NCBI RefSeq assembly: GCF_026212465.1
Contig: NC_080058.1
Coordinates: 12,473,404-12,537,403, forward strand
Length of the DNA stretch: 64,000 bases
From: Amaranthus tricolor
Taxonomy: Eukaryota > Streptophyta > Magnoliopsida > Caryophyllales > Amaranthaceae
Direction: 5' to 3'
The notes under the pieces were generated by a model. That model searched no databases. It was not told where the DNA came from and was given only the letters and a program-made list of their open reading frames with translations. Made by a program: the position numbers and the translations under genes. Shown piece by piece: positions 57,813 through 64,000 of this stretch; the first letter of the stretch is position 1; every line of letters begins with the position of its first letter.

Positions 57813-59931
57813 TAACTAATGATCTGAACCCCAAAGAGCAAGTAGGTAATCCCACAGACATTGCTACATAAAACATAGTATTGCTTTCTCCCCAGGCCTC
57901 TCCTACCTTGTCTGAAGCATCTAGTAATCAAGAGGTTGTCTGAGAGCCTCAAGAGGTATTAACTGAACCTGAATCTCAAACTGATGATGATATATCTGGT
58001 ATTGTTAATTCTCCTTGCAGATATGAATTACCTCCAAGAAGCAAAAGAGGTTTTCCCCCAAGAAGGTATGATCCAGAGTTTGAATCACAGAGACCTCGAT
58101 ATCCTATTAACCGAGAGATAAGTAACTAGGCACAGACAGCCGTGGCATTCCAAGCCAGTCTATACTCAAGTTCCCTGCCCCGCAATACTGAAGAAGCTCT
58201 CTAAAATCCAAGGTGGAAAGAAGCAATGGAAGATGAGATCTCGGCATTGAAGAAGAATAGCACATGGGACAAGTGTATGCTACCGAAAGGAAAAAAACCC
58301 ATAGGTTGCAAATGGGTTTTTACAATAAAATATCATATAGATGGAACTATTGAGAGATACAAAGCCCGCCTTGTGGCAAAGGGGTATACAAAGACGTATG
58401 GGATTGATTACTCCAAAACCTTCTCTCCGGTTGCCAAGATAGACACCATCAGGGTCATATTCTCCATAGGTGCTAATAAGGATTGGCCACTCTACCAGTT
58501 CGATGTGAAGAACGCATTCCTACATGGAGAAATTGAAGAAGAAAGGTGTATATGCATGCTCCACCCGGGTTCTCAGATGAATTTGCTCTAGGAGAAGGAT
58601 GTAGACTTAAAAGGGAGTTGTATGGCTTAAAATAGTCTCCGAGAGCTTGGTTCGGTAGGTTTACCACAACAGTGAAGAATTTTGGGTATGAACAGAGTCA
58701 TTCCGACCATACACTGTTCCTAAAGAAAGGGGATGGTCAGATCACATGTTTAATCATTTATGTTGATGATATGGTAATAACTGGGAATAATGAGAAGGAG
58801 ATTAAGGAACTGAAGAGGAAACTATTCATGGAATTCGAGATGAAGGATTCGGGGAATTTGAAGTATTTCCTCGGTATAGAAGTTTTCCAGTCCAAGAAGG
58901 AAATCTTAATCAATTAAAAGAAATACGTCTTGGATCTGTTAGCAGAGGTAGGTATGCTTGACTGTAAACCAGCAGAAACACCAATCGTTGCTAATCATAA
59001 ACTCCAGACAACACCAGGAGAAGAACCAGCTGATAGAGAGAAGTATCAGAAATTGGTGGGCAAACTGATCTATCTATCTCACACTAGGCCCGAGATATCA
59101 TATGCAGTTGGATTTGTAAGTCGATTCATGCACTTACCACAAACTCCACATATGGAAGCGGTTTTAAGAATCTTGAGATAATTAAAGGGCACAAGTGATA
59201 GAGGAGTCTTCTTTGGAAAAAACCATCACCTTGACCTCGTAGCCTACACGGATGCTGACTGGGCAGGCGATCGAGACAGTAGGAAATCTACATCAGGATA
59301 CTTCACCCTTGTAGGGGTTAACTTGGTCACTTGGAGGAGTAAGAAACAGAAAGTAGTCGCATTATCAATTGTAGAAGCAGTGTTCTGGGGGATAGCAAAA
59401 GGATTAACAGAGATTCTATGGCTAAGAAAACTCTTATGCGAACTCGAATTTCCACCAACAGAAGCATAGAAGTTATTTTGTGACAATAAAGCAGCTATTG
59501 ATATCTCAGAAAACCTGATTCAACATGATAGAACGAAACATGTGGAGGTTGACAGACACTTCATAAAGGAAAAACTGGAGAAAGAAATCATCAGCATCCC
59601 ACACGTGAGATCAGAAGATCAGCTAGCCGACATCCTTATAAAAGGAGTTTCAACTGAAATCTTCGAGACTAGTTTATCCAAGTTAGGCATCGGGAACCCT
59701 ATAACCTAACTTGAGGGGGAGTATGGAAACATATTATTCTGGAAATATTCTGATGATTTGTTACTCCATTTAGCAAATCTATTGGGGCAATTATATATTT
59801 CCTAGTTATATTATTTCCTTAGTTAGCTCCTAGTTTTGTGTATATGATGAAGCTGTAATGGTTATTAAAGGGTAATACAAACTGAGTATTCATTCTAAAC
59901 TACCCTAATCTTCTGATTTATCTTTTCTTCA
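57813..59931 (+). pseudogene. Copia family B RT-RNase H fragment and 3' LTR, unit 3
   Basis: Same lesions as unit 2 (shared frameshift near 58543; stops near 58589, 58915, 59179 and about 59467), plus a unit-specific TAG near 58126 where unit 2 has TTG. YVDD intact. Dead. Confidence 0.9.
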
Positions 59932-60726
59932 TCTTCATTCTTCTCTATAATAGAATATTTTAATTTATAGCAAAACACTTGAATAACGTCTTAGGAAATT
60001 CGGATATCCGATTATTCAAAATCGGATACCGGATTTTAGTGGTGTTTAAAATCAGATAACGGATGATTGATCTAGATTAGAAAATTCGAATATCCGGTTT
60101 TTTGGATAGTGAAAATCACTATCCGATTCCGGTCCGAAAAAACCGTATATCTGAAATTTCAGATATTCGATTTAATGCAGATCAGATACCGAATATCTGA
60201 TTTTTAATTTTTTTGCTTTTTTTTAAACAATTTTTTTTACACGTAAATATTTAAGCTCAATTCGCTTTCTTTCTTTAATCAAGCTTATTTTTAAACTTTG
60301 AATACAAATTGTTTTGAAAACATGGTTGAATTTTCAAAAGTCTAAATTAATTAACAATAAACTAGTGTAATGCCCGTGCAATGCACTAGATTTTTAAATT
60401 TTCATACATATATAGTAATTTTACTATTTGATAATTTTTTCATAGCATAATTATTATTTATTTAGATAAAAAAGACATTTCATAATCATATTAAATAAAT
60501 TTACATACTCAATTAAAGTAGATATTAAATTTATAATGTAAGTTATTGATAGGTTACCTCTTAATGGAACAATAGCAAAAATAAATTTAATATATATAAA
60601 GACATTACATTATATAAAGACATCAAAATTATACCTAATTTAGCTTCTTTTTTATATTTCACTTAATTGTCACATGTATTGCTAATTTCTCTCGTATAGA
60701 AGATATGGTAATTTTTAATACATTAA

Positions 60727-61024
60727 GGGGGTGTTTAGTATGAGAATATATAATGTAATGGAAAGGAAAATGATAAAGAGGAGTAACGGTAAGGGTATGG
60801 GTTGTAGTTATATGTTGTTTGGTATGAAAATATAAGGGTTTGAGTGGTAAATGAAGAAGCAATGTCTTCTGTTACTGCTGGGATTTGAGTGGTAACAAAC
60901 TAAGGGTTTGGGTTACTCTCAAGAAACGGAATGGGTAATCCAAGTCTCAAACCAAACAAATTGTAATTGATTGGTTAACTGATTCCATTACTAAGACTTT
61001 AAATTTTGCATACCAAACACAGCC
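60727..61024. mobile_element. Tourist-like MITE in tandem unit 3
   Basis: Orthologous to the MITE at 54754-55051 at the same site; small differences near 60749 only. It was copied by the tandem duplication and not inserted a second time. Confidence 0.93.
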
Positions 61025-61874
61025 TAAATTTATTTGAGTGATATGAAATAGCAATTTTGATATTCGCTCCCCTTTAAAATATCGAATTCTCCTTCGTACG
61101 CGTCGTTGAAATCTATCCGCAATTTTTTCCATTTGATAATTCAATATTAGTTCCACATGATTTATAAGTAAAATTCTAGTGTAATGTAAATCATATAATT
61201 TTTAAATAATTCTAATTAACCTGTTTTGATGCTCCATTCTTTATGAAGTTTTTCACATGATTCTCGTTAATTATCAAAGGAATAATTTTGCTATTATTAA
61301 TAATTTTCACATTCAAGTAATATATGCAATTTATATTCAAGACTCAATTTATTATTTTTAAATTAAATCTTAAGTTAAGTGGAAAATATGAAGCAAATTA
61401 ATATTATCTTAGAGATAAAACATTCAAATAAAGAATTTTTCGAATGGATATATATATTATCATTATATTTTACAAACTAGATAATGTTTTTCATCTTTAT
61501 GCTATTTTTTTTATAGTTGTCCAACATCTTAGACACATAGATTCAAAATATCTATGTGTGTGGTTGACGTTGGAAAGTTTACCAACCAAAAAGTTGTATT
61601 TTCCCTGAAATTTTTTTAAACAATAAGAATATCAAATAACAATATTTTTTAGTGTGGTTAAGTATATTAAAGAATAGAAAATACTTTAGCGGAAATTTGT
61701 ATGAGGATAATAATTGTGAATGCTTATAATTTTATGATATGAATTTTTTTCACATTCCACTAAGTTGTTGAAAATATATTGAATAACTGAAGTATTATAA
61801 GTTTAAATGATGAAAATGAGTGATAAATATGGAGCAGAAGTGAGGCCATTTTATAAAAATAATAATACTAATAC

Positions 61875-61938
<64 letters not shown>

Positions 61939-62177
61939 GAGAAAGAAATATGTCACGAAGTGTGAAGAGAATGGTTACAAATTCATACCATTCGCTTTTT
62001 CCACCTTTGGAGAGCTGGGTGAAGATGCTCTCGAGCTGTTAGCAAAGATTGGCTCTTTTTCCGTGAGTCACTCAGGCAGCTCCAAAAGGGTGTGGGTGCT
62101 CAACTTGTTGCTCGACTCCCCACCAACTTCTTGTAAAGTCTCTTTTTATGAAATGAAATATGATTTATAATTAAAAC

Positions 62178-62235
<58 letters not shown>

Positions 62236-62244
62236 TAATAATAC

Positions 62245-63786
62245 GATTGCAGAATGAATGCAAGAGGAAATGTCGGGATTGAGATTGCTAGTGTTAGTGT
62301 TTGGGTAGGCTAAGGATGTAATGCAAGCAAGGATACTAGGAAAGCTATATCTTTTTTGATGATCCTCCCTCCTTGATGGTAGCCCCTATTTATAATGTTG
62401 AGGAAGGGAAGTTGTATCTAAGAAGTGAACTATCATGGGAGTAGTGGGAGTAATGGGAGGTGGACTGGTCATGGGAAGAATGGACAGTTATTCATCTTGA
62501 AACAGGGAGAGCCATACATTGTGGAAAGTGGGGAATCAGGGTTTTTTAGAGGCAACTGGACCATGGGCCATTCAAGGAAAATGGTAATTCCAGAAAAAGC
62601 CCATTGACCGAAAGTCAAGGTCAACTAAAAAGGTCAAAGGGTATTTTAGTAATATGATGCTAATTATTAAATAAATAAATTAATTGAATAAACAGTACCA
62701 TGACATTTAGCCCCACGTATGAAGGAAGATGTGAGGGGAGAGCCCCAACAACCAGAAACATCTTCCTTTATGCGGAAAAACACGTGCCCGTCGGAGTTGA
62801 TTTAGTGATGGAACACGATCGTAGAGAACATTCGAAAGCCCCATGCGGATGAACACATATCCAATCTGGCGAATCTTCTAACGGCTTGTGAAAATTGAGC
62901 TTGTAAGCTTTAAATCGACTGTTTATATGTCAAGTTCTAAGTTGTGACGAAGAAGATACGACCTTTTCAAAATAATCGTGTAAAAACGAACAAAGCCGCG
63001 GCTTGTAACATGCCGCGGAGTAGCGCCAGGCGTATTATGCAGCAGCAAAGTCGTAAATGCGAGGGCCTGATTATTTCTCGGAGAACATCCGCGACTTTGG
63101 CTTAACTATGACGCGAACTAAGAGTCCGCGTCTTCAATCCACACGTTCATCATGAAAATTCTCTCATACTTAGAATTTTTCAAAAATGGTAAGGAGTACC
63201 AGAGGGTCCGACTTTTCGATCATACGGCAATATTTCACACTTGGAATATTCTGAAAACGATGAGGACCACCTTGGGGTCCGACTTATGGACCATACGGAC
63301 AAACTCGTCATTGAGGAAAAGTAAAAATGTTCCCAATACCTAGTCATGGCAAGCCCCTTGTTCTTCCATGATACGGAATGAGCATCGTATTCCGTGTCTT
63401 CAATCGCACGGACATACAAGAGGTCTTCTATACTTGAAATTCTTTACCTGGACTAGGGCTATCTAGGGGTCCGACTTGTCGACTTCACGGAAGAACATAC
63501 CCCTTGTTCTTCTACGACGCGGACTCAGTACGAAGGCCCGTGTCTTTGATCGTACGGAAGTATGGGAATCCACTTGTACTTAGAATTTTTACACCATTGA
63601 CTGAATGTACCAGTGAGTCCGACTTATCAATCCCACGGACTTTCTTTGCACTTGTTTCATTCATGCTTCACTCAGGCGGCGGTTTAGAGCGAAGGTGACG
63701 CGGTATATCATCCGCCTTATCGAATATGCAATTTTTCATACTTAGTAATTCTCGTTTCTAGGGGTGCAATACAGGGTTCAACTCTG
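62245..63786 (-). repeat. LTR-like segment, unit 3
   Basis: Third near-identical copy of the 1542-bp LTR-like segment, with the same reverse-strand promoter-like box near 62387-62396. Confidence 0.6.
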
Positions 63787-64000
63787 TAACTAATGATCTG
63801 AACCCCAAAGAGCAAGTAGGTAATCCCACAGACATTGCTACATAAAACATAGTATTGCTTTCTCCCCAGGCCTCTCCTACCTTGTCTGAAGCATCTAGTA
63901 ATCAAGAGGTTGTCTGAGAGCCTCAAGAGGTATTAACTGAACCTGAATCTCAAACTGATGATGATATATCTGGTATTGTTAATTCTCCTTGCAGATATGA
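63787..64000 (+). repeat. Tandem unit 4, cut by the window end
   Basis: The first 214 bp of another copia B fragment after the same junction, identical in order to 51841 and 57813. The array therefore continues beyond the window. Confidence 0.93.

Larger units (their letters stand above)
57813..63786 (+). repeat. Tandem unit 3 (5974 bp)
   Basis: Same content and order as unit 2: copia B fragment 57813-59931 with 3' LTR 59722-59931, MITE 60727-61024 with TAA at 60724-60726 and 61025-61027, two (AAT)n tracts with coding scrap, and LTR-like segment 62245-63786. The first (AAT)n tract is longer than in unit 2. Confidence 0.95.

Noticed and set aside
46163..64000. Regular repeats as a CRISPR-like or other prokaryotic array
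   Set aside because: The units are kilobase-long transposon chimeras in a plant nuclear context.

Overview
The window is nuclear DNA of a flowering plant, most likely a eudicot. It has intron-rich genes with GT-AG splicing, tau-class glutathione S-transferases, and a dense layer of plant transposons (Ty1/copia, Ty3/gypsy-like LTRs, PIF/Harbinger with Tourist-type MITEs, Stowaway, hAT-like and MULE-like pieces). The abundance of such repeats would suit a repeat-rich genome such as one of the Caryophyllales, but the order is a weak guess.

Layout. 1-880 is an AT microsatellite. 881-4275 is intergenic, with an old copia integrase scrap and a five-unit tandem repeat. 4279-8081 is a complete but mutated PIF/Harbinger transposon with a TAA target duplication, holding broken MYB-like and transposase genes. 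9274-17943 is an intact eight-exon ubiquitin-specific protease gene resembling UBP25; its last intron holds two Stowaway-like MITEs and a solo LTR. 19068-19836 is a non-autonomous hAT-like element just upstream of an intact two-exon tau GST (20052-21376). 24788-25770 is a MULE-like remnant with a 29-G run and a CpG-rich hairpin. 26366-28051 is a dead tau GST split by a solo copia LTR. 29144-36859 is a complete-ended copia element of the same LTR family, gutted by a nested gypsy-type LTR. 37626-38651 is a second intact tau GST with an ocs/as-1-like promoter motif. 39186-39435 is a Tourist MITE. 39771-44928 is a second copia family with its own target duplication.

From 45664 to the window end the DNA is a segmental amplification. 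A dead 3' half of that second copia element, its flank, two (AAT)n tracts and a piece of an unrelated LTR were joined into one chimeric unit. Units lie head-to-tail at 46163-51840, 51841-57812, 57813-63786 and 63787 onward; the last full units are 5972 and 5974 bp and almost identical. A MITE fills one site in units 2 and 3, and the same site is empty in unit 1.

Only three genes look functional: the deubiquitinase and two tau GSTs. The GSTs and the dead copy between them form a small same-strand cluster of the kind made by tandem duplication. I found no new functional system; the value here is in the genome-dynamics record (empty and filled insertion sites, templated junctions, shared lesions, nested insertions). 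No RNA gene or CRISPR array was recognised.
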